NCBI RefSeq assembly: GCF_900108855.1
Contig: NZ_FNXY01000010.1
Location: forward strand, 128,704-192,703
Reading direction: 5' to 3'
Source: Dyadobacter koreensis
Lineage (GTDB): Bacteria; Bacteroidota; Bacteroidia; Cytophagales; Spirosomataceae
DNA length: 64,000 nucleotides
Shown here: positions 1 through 7,657 of the stretch, in pieces
Layout: each line of letters starts with the position of its first letter
Position numbering within the stretch: position 1 is the stretch's first letter
The notes under the pieces: generated by a model
What the model was told of the DNA's origin: nothing
What the model saw: the letters and a program-made list of their open reading frames with translations, nothing else
Database searches by the model: none
Program-made: the position numbers and the translations under genes

Positions 1-191
1 TTCTACAAATATTTCGGTGCTCTGCACCTTTTCTGTTGTTTTAATTATTTTGTTTCTACAAATACTTCGGTGCTCTGCACCTTTATTGAACATATCAACT
101 TCGTACCCCTCTAATGGTGCAGAGCACCCTAATATTTGTAGAAATCCATCATCTTAAATCAATCTTCCGAAGGTGCGGAGCACCGAAATAA
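1..191. repeat. Cluster of four palindromic REP-like repeats
   Basis: Three near-identical copies of a roughly 30-bp unit lie at 1-30, 53-83 (both forward) and 116-144 (inverted). A fourth, shorter and diverged inverted copy lies at 171-189. Each unit has a hairpin core, GGTGCTCTGCACC or its complement, flanked on one side by a conserved TTTCTACAAATA-type arm. The mixed orientation and short hairpins resemble REP/BIME-type intergenic repeats, not CRISPR. No transposase lies next to them in this window. The first copy may begin before position 1. Their role is unknown; they sit just beyond the stop codon of the neighbouring oxidoreductase and could act in transcript ends. Confidence 0.8.
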
Positions 192-207
192 TTATTGTAT
201 ATCCAAT

Positions 208-1332
208 CTATGCGTTTTTAAAATCAGGCAATTGAATCAAAGCGCCGCCTTGCAAAGCCGATTCATGCGCGAGGATACCAACACTTGTCCAGTTTGCAGA
301 TTGCCATGCATTCGGGAACGGGTCACGATCTTCGATAAGCGCGGCAATAAATTCATTAGCCAAATGTGGGTGTGATCCTCCATGGCCGCCTCCTTGTACA
401 AATGACAGGTGTGAATTGTCGTCAGCATCGTACACACCATGTCCCGTAAACTGCTGAATTTCTTCCGGCAGCAAATGCGCGTAATCCGGCGTTTTTACAT
501 GCTCAGCGATCTCATGTTCAGGTTTTTTAGCAGTATGTATCACAGGATCTTCTCCTTCGATCAACGGCCATTCGAAAGATTTTTTGCTTCCGTAAACTTC
601 AAAACTTTCGCGGTATTGACGCGCCACATCAAAGAGTGAGCGGTATACATACGCCGATAAATCGCTATCCTTGAACTTGATGTGTGCTGATTCTACGGCA
701 AAAGGAGAATTATGGATTTTTGCTAAATCTTCGCTGATCGTTCCAGAACCGAAGCAGGATACATATTCCGCTTCCAGTTTTAATAATCCTGCAACCGGCC
801 CAACGCAATGCGTCGCGTAATGCATTGGAGGCAAACCTGGCCAGTAGTCAGGCCATCCTTCCATATCCTGTTGGTGACTGGCTTTCAGGAATTGTATTTT
901 ACCCAGTTCTCCTTTTTCGTATAATTCTTTCACAAATAGAAATTCACGGGCATAAACCACCGTTTCCATCATCATGTATTTCTTGCCTGTTTCTTTGCAA
1001 ACCTTAACAATTTCCATACAATCCTCAACGCTGGTTGCCATCGGTACAGTACAAGCCACATGTTTGCCGGCACGAAGGGCTTTCAGTGTTTGCTCCGCGT
1101 GATTTGGAATTGGTGAGTTAATATGAACCGCATCTACCTTTGGGTCATTCAAAAGGTCTTCATAACTTGTGTAACGAACATCAATTCCATACTGGTCGCC
1201 TACTGCGTTCAATTTTGACTCGGTACGCTGGCAGATTGCATACATATTAGCGTTCGGATGACGCTGATAAATAGGAATAAATTCAGCTCCAAAACCGAGA
1301 CCTACAATGGCAATGTTAATTTTTTGTGACAT
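208..1332 (-). CDS. Gfo/Idh/MocA family oxidoreductase (atypical)
   Basis: This 374-residue protein has an N-terminal Rossmann fold with a GLGFGAEF nucleotide-binding loop (residues 11-18) and the C-terminal alpha/beta domain of Gfo/Idh/MocA sugar dehydrogenases. There is no signal peptide, so it is probably cytoplasmic. Family members normally carry an EKP motif whose lysine takes part in cofactor binding and catalysis. Here the equivalent stretch after GKHVAC reads TVP (residues 95-97), so that lysine is absent. The true substrate is unknown. Its upstream DNA (1464-1544) is nearly identical to that of the sugar epimerase gene at 5252-6109, suggesting that both serve one carbohydrate pathway under the AraC regulator at 6251-7114. 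The family call is secure; catalytic competence is uncertain. Confidence 0.9.
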   Translation of the reverse strand: MSQKINIAIVGLGFGAEFIPIYQRHPNANMYAICQRTESKLNAVGDQYGIDVRYTSYEDLLNDPKVDAVHINSPIPNHAEQTLKALRAGKHVACTVPMATSVEDCMEIVKVCKETGKKYMMMETVVYAREFLFVKELYEKGELGKIQFLKASHQQDMEGWPDYWPGLPPMHYATHCVGPVAGLLKLEAEYVSCFGSGTISEDLAKIHNSPFAVESAHIKFKDSDLSAYVYRSLFDVARQYRESFEVYGSKKSFEWPLIEGEDPVIHTAKKPEHEIAEHVKTPDYAHLLPEEIQQFTGHGVYDADDNSHLSFVQGGGHGGSHPHLANEFIAALIEDRDPFPNAWQSANWTSVGILAHESALQGGALIQLPDFKNA

Positions 1333-1463
1333 ATTATAGTAAAGGATTAAAGATTCGGATAAGGTTGTAAGGCTATAATTGAAAGCACCAGCGTGATCTT
1401 TTCAGGACATTTCCGATGTAACCCTGAGGAACGAATTGTATTTTGCCTTGCTCTATTATTAAC

Positions 1464-1544
1464 AATACAATTTTACAGCAAAATAATGCTAAAAACTTTA
1501 CGTCTTTTGATTAGTACTAACTGTATTTTGACTTGTTTTTAAAT
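1464..1544. promoter_or_regulatory. Shared upstream block, copy A
   Basis: This approximately 80-bp stretch aligns with 6126-6206 after small gaps. A 32-bp core (1503-1534 versus 6165-6196) differs at only two positions and contains CTTTTGATTAG and CTGTATTTTGACTT. It lies between the divergent oxidoreductase and acetyltransferase genes. A minus-strand TATTTTG within it resembles a degenerate Bacteroidota -7 box. It is best explained as an operator plus promoter used by the AraC-type regulator encoded at 6251, which is an inference from the arrangement. Confidence 0.65.
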
Positions 1545-1629
1545 TCGTGTCGCCTTTTAAGCAAAATAAAGCTATAATGAAAAAATGAGTAATATTCTTT
1601 TTAACAAAAATTATCCGCAAGAGAAAAAC

Positions 1630-2196
1630 ATGATCAGACCGGCAAAACCTGAGGATGCACCGACCGTTGCACCATTAATGATTCTTGCTCTCGGGCATAT
1701 TGCGGGTATTTTTGGGGGTTCAGAAAATCCTGATGATGGCATCCCGTTTGTTGAAAATTTTTTCAGACAAGATAAAAACCAGTACAGTTATGCGAATACC
1801 CTGGTGTATGAAAATGAATCAGGGATTGTTGGTGCCGTCACTGGTTATGATGGGAAACTACTCCACGAATTAAGACAGCCTATCCTGGATGAATTGCATA
1901 AATCGGATCCTGATTTTTACCCGAATGATGAAACTGAAGCGGGGGAATATTATCTTGATTGTGTAAATGTCAACGCAAGCCAGCAAGGGAAAGGCATAGG
2001 TAAAAAATTGATTACTGCATTCTGCGAACATGCTTTTTCTCTCGGCTTTGACCGGGTTGGGCTTATTGTAGATACGGGAAATCCGTCAGCGAAAAAATTG
2101 TACGAAAACATTGGTTTTCAACAGGTAGGAAAAAGGGATTTTATGGGACATCAGTATTTTCATATGACTAAGGAAAAGCCAACAGCTGATTACTAA
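1630..2196 (+). CDS. GNAT family N-acetyltransferase
   Basis: The protein has 188 residues from the chosen start. It shows the GNAT acetyl-CoA binding motif QGKGIG (residues 119-124) after a beta strand ending in CVNVNAS, and the later region with GLIVDTGNPSAKKLYENIGF typical of motif B. The ATG at 1630 is chosen because the GNAT fold normally begins with an MIRPA-like strand, and a purine-rich AAGAGA precedes it. An in-frame ATG at 1585 would add 15 residues without family similarity. The acceptor substrate cannot be told from sequence. The gene diverges from the oxidoreductase across shared regulatory block A, so it may be co-regulated. Confidence 0.85.
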   Translation: MIRPAKPEDAPTVAPLMILALGHIAGIFGGSENPDDGIPFVENFFRQDKNQYSYANTLVYENESGIVGAVTGYDGKLLHELRQPILDELHKSDPDFYPNDETEAGEYYLDCVNVNASQQGKGIGKKLITAFCEHAFSLGFDRVGLIVDTGNPSAKKLYENIGFQQVGKRDFMGHQYFHMTKEKPTADY

Positions 2197-2266
2197 CCGC
2201 TAAATAGATTTAGTTGGAGAGGAAAAGCAGTAACTTGTGTCTTCTAACTTTTAAGAAGAAAATTTA

Positions 2267-3538
2267 ATGAAATCGCGGCTTATATCTTTGGATGTCCTGC
2301 GTGGACTAACAATCATCCTCATGACGATCGTTAACAATCCCGGTGACTGGGGACATGTATATTCTCCTTTGCTTCATGCGGAATGGCACGGTTGTACACC
2401 GACGGATCTGGTTTTTCCTACCTTTCTTTTTATTGTGGGGGTGTCTGTTGTTTTAGCAACTTCGAATAAAAGCCTGAACATAAACGCAATACAAAAAATA
2501 CTCACCAGGACATTACGGATTTTTTGTCTTGGATTATTTCTAAGTTTTTTCTCGAAAATTCAGGCTTTTGGGTTGGAAGGTTTACCTCTGCTCGGCGTTC
2601 GATTAATAATAACAGCCATCATTGTAGCACTTCTTTTTAGGGACTATGATCGAAGACTTCAGTTTTATTCGGCAGTGAGCATTTTTACAATCATGATGTT
2701 ACTCGCTTTCGGTGGATTTGCTCATTATGAAAACGTGAGAATTCCAGGTGTTTTACAAAGAATCGCGATTGTATATCTGATTGTCTCTTTACTGTATTTA
2801 AAAACGAATTGGAAAACACAGGCTGTTTTCGGTTTGATTGTTTTGCTAGTCTATTGGGCCCTGATGACTTTAATTCCCATTCCCGGAATTGGCGGTCCCA
2901 ATTTTGAGAAAGGCACAAATCTGGCTGCATGGCTGGATAATTATTTGCTTCCCGGGCATTTGTGGGCAACTTCAAAAACCTGGGATCCGGAAGGGATTCT
3001 TAGCACGCTCCCCGCGATCAGCACGGGTATTGCCGGACTTCTCGTCGGAACATTATTGACAAATCATTTATCAAAAGACAAAAAGGCGTTATATCTGCTT
3101 ATCGGATCCGTCTTTGCAGTTGTTTTAGGTTTGCTATGGAATATTGTTTTTCCTATCAATAAATCACTTTGGACAAGTTCATATGTATTGTATGCGGCTG
3201 GAATTGCATCTGCATGTCTGGTGGTTTTGTATTATATAATCGACGTTTTAGGTATCTCCGGATGGACAAAATTCTTTGTAATATTTGGTGTCAATCCTAT
3301 GGTTGTATTTTTCTTTTCCGGAATTATCCCCAGAGTTTTGAGTAGCATACTGATCGATAATCCGGGAGGGCCGGACCATGATCCTATCACTTTACAGACT
3401 TATTTTTATCAGTTTATTCTTTCGCCACTTTTTTCAAATCCGGTCAATGCGTCACTTGCTTACGCACTGACTTATCTGACTTTATGGTATGTGATCTTGT
3501 ATATCCTTTACCGTAAAAAACTGGTGTTCAGGGTTTAG
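2267..3538 (+). CDS. NagX/HGSNAT-like membrane acyltransferase (DUF5009)
   Basis: This 423-residue polytopic membrane protein begins with SLDVLRGLTIILMTIVNNPG, the hallmark of COG4299 proteins related to human heparan-alpha-glucosaminide N-acetyltransferase and bacterial NagX. The conserved H in LLHAEWHGCTPTDLVFP (about residues 35-51) fits the site thought to pass the acetyl group in this family. About ten to eleven hydrophobic helices follow. Bacterial homologues often sit with N-acetylglucosamine or polysaccharide utilisation genes. Here the next gene downstream is a GH125 mannosidase, so a role in glycan acetylation or processing at the inner membrane is plausible but unproven. Confidence 0.85.
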   Translation: MKSRLISLDVLRGLTIILMTIVNNPGDWGHVYSPLLHAEWHGCTPTDLVFPTFLFIVGVSVVLATSNKSLNINAIQKILTRTLRIFCLGLFLSFFSKIQAFGLEGLPLLGVRLIITAIIVALLFRDYDRRLQFYSAVSIFTIMMLLAFGGFAHYENVRIPGVLQRIAIVYLIVSLLYLKTNWKTQAVFGLIVLLVYWALMTLIPIPGIGGPNFEKGTNLAAWLDNYLLPGHLWATSKTWDPEGILSTLPAISTGIAGLLVGTLLTNHLSKDKKALYLLIGSVFAVVLGLLWNIVFPINKSLWTSSYVLYAAGIASACLVVLYYIIDVLGISGWTKFFVIFGVNPMVVFFFSGIIPRVLSSILIDNPGGPDHDPITLQTYFYQFILSPLFSNPVNASLAYALTYLTLWYVILYILYRKKLVFRV

Positions 3539-3567
3539 AGTTCTGTGTTGAAATTTTGCCTAAATTG

Positions 3568-3590
3568 CTTTTTTAAAAAATTTAAAAAAG
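3568..3590. other. A/T-rich palindrome between NagX-like and GH125 genes
   Basis: A ten-bp perfect stem (CTTTTTTAAA and its complement) with a three-base loop lies 30 bp after the NagX-like stop codon and 21 bp before the mannosidase start. With only A/T pairs in most of the stem it is a weak terminator candidate at best. Confidence 0.3.
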
Positions 3591-3611
3591 TCTGATTACG
3601 CATAATTTCGA

Positions 3612-5042
3612 ATGATAGAACGTAGAACATTTTTGAAAACTTCTGCTCTGGCTGCTGCGGGAATTGCCGCGGGAAACTGGTCGTTTGCTAAGGGAAGTCC
3701 GGATGATTTTCCAACCGTAAGAATAGCTGCTGATCAACGCAGTTTTAAAAGTACCGCCGTTGAAGCGACGATAACAAGAATGAAAAAGGTGATTAAAGAT
3801 CCCGAACTCGCCTGGATGTTTGAAAACTGTTTTCCAAATACTCTCGATACAACGGTTCATTTCAAGCCGATTGATGGCAGACCGGATACATTTGTTATTA
3901 CCGGTGATATCGATGCGATGTGGCTCCGCGATAGTTCGGCGCAGGTTTGGCCATATCTGCCGTTGATGAAAGATGATCCGCAATTGCAGGAAATGGTCGC
4001 CGGGCTGATCAACCGTCAGACAAAATGTATTTTGATTGATCCATATGCCAACGCATTTTATGATCAGCCGAAAGAAAGTGAGTGGACGTCCGACAGGACG
4101 GCCATGAAACCAATGCTTCATGAGCGAAAGTGGGAGCTTGATTCTCTGTGTTATTCCATTCGTTTATCATATAATTACTGGAAAACGACGGGAGATATCA
4201 AACCCTTTGATGCCGACTGGTTAAAGGCCGTTCAATTGATTTTACAAACCTGCAAGGAGCAGCAACGTAAAGAAAATCGTGGTCCTTATACATTTGGGCG
4301 TAGTACGGCGTGGTCTACGGATACAGTTCCAGGGAATGGATATGGAAATCCCATTAAACCGGTTGGCCTGATTGCAAGTACTTTCCGTCCATCGGATGAC
4401 GCTGCGGTTTATCCATTTTTCATTCCTTCAAATTTTTTTGCAGTCGTATCTTTCCGTGAGGTAGCAGAACTTTTGGAGAAAATAGCGAAAGAAACTAAGC
4501 TCGCTAACGAGTTTAAGGCACTTGCCACGGAAGTTGAAAATGCATTGAAAAAATATGCCGTATATCCACATCCGCAATTCGGTAAAATCTATGCTTTCGA
4601 AGTGGACGGATTTGGAAATTATTTATTGATGGACGACGCCGGAATTCCTGGTTTGATCAGTATGCCATATCTGAACGCAATGTCGGTTAAAGATCCGATT
4701 TATGTCAACACAAGAAAATTTGTACTGAGTGATTCTAATCCGTATTATTTCAAAGGAAAAGCAGGGGAGGGTTTGGGAAGTCCGCATACTTTGATCGACC
4801 AGATCTGGCCAATGGGAATTATAGCGCGCGCGATCACTTCAACGGATGATAAAGAAATTGAAGCGCAGTTGAAAATGTTGAAAAATACGCATAATCATAC
4901 AGGATTTATGCACGAATCGTTCGACAAAAACGACCAGTCAAAATTCACACGCAAGTGGTTTGCCTGGGTTAACACACTTTTTGGTGAGTTGATTTTGAAG
5001 CTGGAAAAAGAACGACCGCATCTTCTGGCGAAGGTTTACTAG
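3612..5042 (+). CDS. GH125 exo-alpha-1,6-mannosidase, exported
   Basis: A 476-residue glycoside hydrolase of family 125 (formerly DUF1237), whose characterised members release non-reducing alpha-1,6-linked mannose from glycans. The N-terminus has RRTFLKTSALAAAGIAAG, a Tat-type signal, so the enzyme is probably periplasmic. Family hallmarks are visible: DAMWLRDSSAQVWPY (about residues 101-115), an AWSTDTVPGNGYG loop, RPSDDAAVYPFFIPSN and HTGFMHESFDKND near the C-terminus. Length matches the family. It follows the NagX-like gene on the same strand with a 73-bp gap and is followed by a strong tandem hairpin that probably ends the transcript. Likely part of mannan or N-glycan breakdown. Confidence 0.93.
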   Translation: MIERRTFLKTSALAAAGIAAGNWSFAKGSPDDFPTVRIAADQRSFKSTAVEATITRMKKVIKDPELAWMFENCFPNTLDTTVHFKPIDGRPDTFVITGDIDAMWLRDSSAQVWPYLPLMKDDPQLQEMVAGLINRQTKCILIDPYANAFYDQPKESEWTSDRTAMKPMLHERKWELDSLCYSIRLSYNYWKTTGDIKPFDADWLKAVQLILQTCKEQQRKENRGPYTFGRSTAWSTDTVPGNGYGNPIKPVGLIASTFRPSDDAAVYPFFIPSNFFAVVSFREVAELLEKIAKETKLANEFKALATEVENALKKYAVYPHPQFGKIYAFEVDGFGNYLLMDDAGIPGLISMPYLNAMSVKDPIYVNTRKFVLSDSNPYYFKGKAGEGLGSPHTLIDQIWPMGIIARAITSTDDKEIEAQLKMLKNTHNHTGFMHESFDKNDQSKFTRKWFAWVNTLFGELILKLEKERPHLLAKVY

Positions 5043-5168
5043 GGTTAATATCTCCTATAACAGAACGAGCATCGAAATTTAAATCGGAACTCGTTTTGTT
5101 TAAAAGTTTAGTGCGAATTAATGTTTCCGCTGTTCAGATAGTCGCATAGGTTACATAACTGTCCTTTA

Positions 5169-5237
5169 TCCGTCCGATGGCGGAAAAAGCCATCGAACGG
5201 AGCGGCCGGTCGGACGGGTTTTTCGCCGTCCGACCGG
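5169..5237. repeat. Tandem GC-rich hairpins between convergent genes
   Basis: Two adjacent inverted repeats lie between the convergent mannosidase and epimerase genes. The first pairs 5169-5181 with 5189-5201 (13 bp, one mismatch, loop GGAAAAA). The second pairs CCGGTCGGACGG (5206-5217) with its perfect complement (5226-5237) over a GTTTTTCG loop. The two hairpins share a related core (TCCGTCCGA and GTCGGACGG), so this looks like a BIME-type duplicated element. The second is followed by TAAAAAA. It may work as a bidirectional terminator. Confidence 0.75.
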
Positions 5238-5251
5238 TAAAAAAGATACTA

Positions 5252-6109
5252 TTAAAACGCGACAGGTTTTACAATCTGAGGATTCTCAATGTTGGATTTG
5301 ATAAAAGACAAACCGTCGCGCATTAACTGCTCTTCCGATTCAAACATTTTTCTCCAGATGTTAGCAACAGGTAGTTTTGGACTAAATGCTTCAATACTAA
5401 TCCAGCCGTCATATTTCAGATCGCGGATTGCACCAAAGATTCCTTCCCAATCGACATTTCCTTTTCCTGGCGTCGACCGGTCATTTTCTGAAAGCTGTAT
5501 GAAGGAAATTCGATCTCCCATTTTGCGCATCGTGTCGCCGATATTTTTTTCCTCGATATTGGCGTGAAACGTATCAAACATAATCTTACAATTAGGGTGA
5601 TTAACGTCATCGACAAAACGGATGAGTTCATCACCGCAACTTGTTAGGTATAGTTCAAATCGATTTAGATATTCCAGGCCTAAAGTGATATCAAGTTCGC
5701 CAGCGTAATCGGCTAGCTCTCTGATGCTGTCGACCGCCCATTTCCATTCATCCGCTGTGGCTGGCTGTCCGGTGAAAACACCTAATGCTGAATGATAAGG
5801 ACCCATTAATTTGGTAGCTCCCAAAACAAGTGAGCAGTCCAATGCACGTTTCAAATGTTCCAAGGTGGCTTTCCGCATGGAAGGGTCTTGGCTGATCAAA
5901 TGATGATCGGGACCGCAAATTGTGTCGGTTTCACAAGATAATCCAATATCATCCAGCTTTTTACGGAATTTAAACCAATGTTCAGGATTGGTATTAAATA
6001 TTGGCACCTCAATGCCGTCAAATCCTATTTCTTTAATCAGTTCAAGGGTAGGAAAGAGTTTATCGTCAATTTGATTTCCCCACAACAGGAGATTCATGCT
6101 ATACTTCAT
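5252..6109 (-). CDS. TIM-barrel sugar isomerase/epimerase (ketose 3-epimerase-like)
   Basis: This 285-residue AP-endonuclease-2-type TIM barrel resembles the D-tagatose/D-psicose 3-epimerase group of sugar phosphate isomerase/epimerases. Metal and catalytic positions are recognisable: E in LGLEYLNRFE (about residue 146), D and H in MFDTFHAN, and E in ISIEAFSP. The strand that in characterised ketose 3-epimerases carries a metal-binding histidine (HxGExNR) reads IQLSENDR here, with Q in the histidine place, so the exact substrate or metal geometry may differ. No signal peptide. Its upstream region matches that of the oxidoreductase at 208-1332 and lies against the divergent AraC gene, which probably controls it. 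Confidence 0.85.
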   Translation of the reverse strand: MKYSMNLLLWGNQIDDKLFPTLELIKEIGFDGIEVPIFNTNPEHWFKFRKKLDDIGLSCETDTICGPDHHLISQDPSMRKATLEHLKRALDCSLVLGATKLMGPYHSALGVFTGQPATADEWKWAVDSIRELADYAGELDITLGLEYLNRFELYLTSCGDELIRFVDDVNHPNCKIMFDTFHANIEEKNIGDTMRKMGDRISFIQLSENDRSTPGKGNVDWEGIFGAIRDLKYDGWISIEAFSPKLPVANIWRKMFESEEQLMRDGLSFIKSNIENPQIVKPVAF

Positions 6110-6125
6110 GCAGATTATTTTTTTT

Positions 6126-6206
6126 AATACAATTTTACAACAACAAAATACTAAATACTTTTCCTCTTTTGATTAGAACTAGCTGTATTTTGACTTTTGT
6201 TTAAAT
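6126..6206. promoter_or_regulatory. Shared upstream block, copy B
   Basis: The second copy of the block at 1464-1544 fills the space between the epimerase gene (minus, start 6109) and the AraC regulator (plus, start 6251). The conserved core is 6165-6196, with 30 of 32 bases the same as copy A. Its place beside an AraC gene is typical of an operator for that regulator, including autoregulation. The minus-strand TATTTTG at 6144-6150 resembles a -7 element for the epimerase gene. Confidence 0.65.
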
Positions 6207-6250
6207 ATGTTCATTAATTTTGGCAAAATTCAGACAAGTCAATAATTCCT

Positions 6251-7114
6251 ATGAAAGCGCCGATTCATAAAAATGTAGAAAGTCCGGTAAGGTCAGTAAC
6301 GGTTCATGAACTTCGAGAACATCACTTTGATCCAAATTGGCATTTTCATCCTCATTATCAGCTATTTACTGTTTTGGAAGGCACTGGGAAAAGACTGATC
6401 GGAGATTCTATTCAAACTTTTGAACCAGGCGATACCGTTTTTCTCGGCCCGGACATCCCGCATTTATGGCGGAGTGATCCGGCATACTTTGGAGGTAATT
6501 CCGATCTGTTTACCCATGGAGTCGTTCTTTATTTTCAGGAAGACTTTCTTGGTAAAGATTTTTTTGAAAAGCCAGAAATGCTTCATTTAAAGCAGCTTTT
6601 AATTGATTCAAAACGAGGAGTTGAATATAAAGGAGCGTTACGGGATCATATCCGGGAAGAACTTCTGGAATTAAGAAATGCAGAAGGCTTCCACGGGATT
6701 TTACGATTATTGACTTTGCTCGATAAACTTGCCCACGGTGATGCGGGCAGCCCAATTGCCAGTTACGGCTATGTTAATACCTATAAAGTTTCGGAAACGG
6801 AACGCATGCAAAAAGTGCATAATTACGTTCTTCAGCATTTTGCACAGGAAATCCGGTTGGGAGATGTTGCATCGCTTGCCGGGATGAGTGAAGCTGCCTT
6901 TTGCCGTTATTTTAAAGCGCGTTCAAATAAAACTTTCATTGACTTTGTAAACGAAATACGCGTCGGCCACGCCTGTAAATTGTTGTTGGAGGACCAATGG
7001 ACAATCGCGCAGATTGCATACGACAGCGGGTTCGATTCGCTTTCCAATTTTAACAGAAATTTTAAAAGATATATCGGACATACGCCGCGCGAGTATAAAG
7101 GGAATTATGATTGA
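6251..7114 (+). CDS. AraC family transcriptional regulator with cupin sensor
   Basis: The 287-residue protein has an N-terminal cupin-like sensor domain (HFHPHYQLFTVLEGTGKR, about residues 30-47, then FEPGDTVFLGPDIPH) and a C-terminal AraC/XylS double helix-turn-helix (about residues 190-284, with LGDVASLAGMSEAAFCRYFK and the closing IGHTPREYKG). Such proteins usually activate neighbouring sugar genes when a ligand binds the cupin. It is divergent from the sugar epimerase gene, and the DNA between them is repeated upstream of the oxidoreductase at 208-1332, giving a plausible two-site regulon. The stop codon overlaps the ATG of the upstream-extended frame of the broken DUF1016 gene. Confidence 0.92.
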   Translation: MKAPIHKNVESPVRSVTVHELREHHFDPNWHFHPHYQLFTVLEGTGKRLIGDSIQTFEPGDTVFLGPDIPHLWRSDPAYFGGNSDLFTHGVVLYFQEDFLGKDFFEKPEMLHLKQLLIDSKRGVEYKGALRDHIREELLELRNAEGFHGILRLLTLLDKLAHGDAGSPIASYGYVNTYKVSETERMQKVHNYVLQHFAQEIRLGDVASLAGMSEAAFCRYFKARSNKTFIDFVNEIRVGHACKLLLEDQWTIAQIAYDSGFDSLSNFNRNFKRYIGHTPREYKGNYD

Positions 7115-7191
7115 TTCGTTACATTAACTACAATTTTCCGTCAGTAGGAAGAGCAGAAAATTTTGAATCTGCGGAACCAGACCTTACTGAT

Positions 7192-7608
7192 ATGGAATTG
7201 AATAAAAGTTTGATTCAGGAAATTAAATTAATGATTCTGCAAAGCCGTGAAACGGCAATCAGAGCAGTGGATAATGCCAGAGTGCTGATGTATTGGCATA
7301 TTGGTAAGCGTATTTTTGAAGAAGAACAGAAAGGTAAAGACAGAGCTGAGTAAGGAACTTATTTAATCAAGTCACTTGCAAATGAGCTTTCACCAGAATT
7401 TGGAAGTGGTTTTTCTTATCGGCAATTGAACTGGTACCGGCAGTTTTACCGCCTGTTTCCAATTGTGTCCGCACTGCGGACACAATTCAGCTGGACTCAT
7501 TATAAGCTTCTTTTACCAATCGAAAATGAAGATAGGAGAGAATATTATATTCTTGAAAGTGTGAAAAATACATGGACTGCATGTCAGCTTGAAAGGCAAA
7601 TTAAATGA
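7192..7608 (+). pseudogene. Broken DUF1016 (YhcG-type) nuclease gene
   Basis: The frame from 7192 encodes MELNKSLIQEIKLMILQSRE and on to GKDRAE, the conserved start of DUF1016/YhcG proteins. An in-frame TAA at 7351-7353 stands where the family has tyrosine (RAEYG). The same frame then continues with recognisable family sequence (GTYLIKSLANELSPEFG, FSYRQLNWYRQFYRLFP, WTHYKLLLPIE) up to 7608. The second half of the family, the PD-(D/E)XK nuclease domain, is missing. Both a nonsense change and a 3-prime truncation are therefore present. Intact relatives are found in restriction and phage-linked neighbourhoods. An ATG at 7111 in the same frame adds 27 residues with no family similarity. Confidence 0.85.
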
Positions 7609-7657
7609 AAAAGATAGATACTTTCAGGACGAAATAGATTCGAACTTTTTTATAATT

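Noticed and set aside
1..191. CRISPR array
   Set aside because: Only four copies, mixed orientation, unequal spacing, one diverged copy, and no cas genes in the window.
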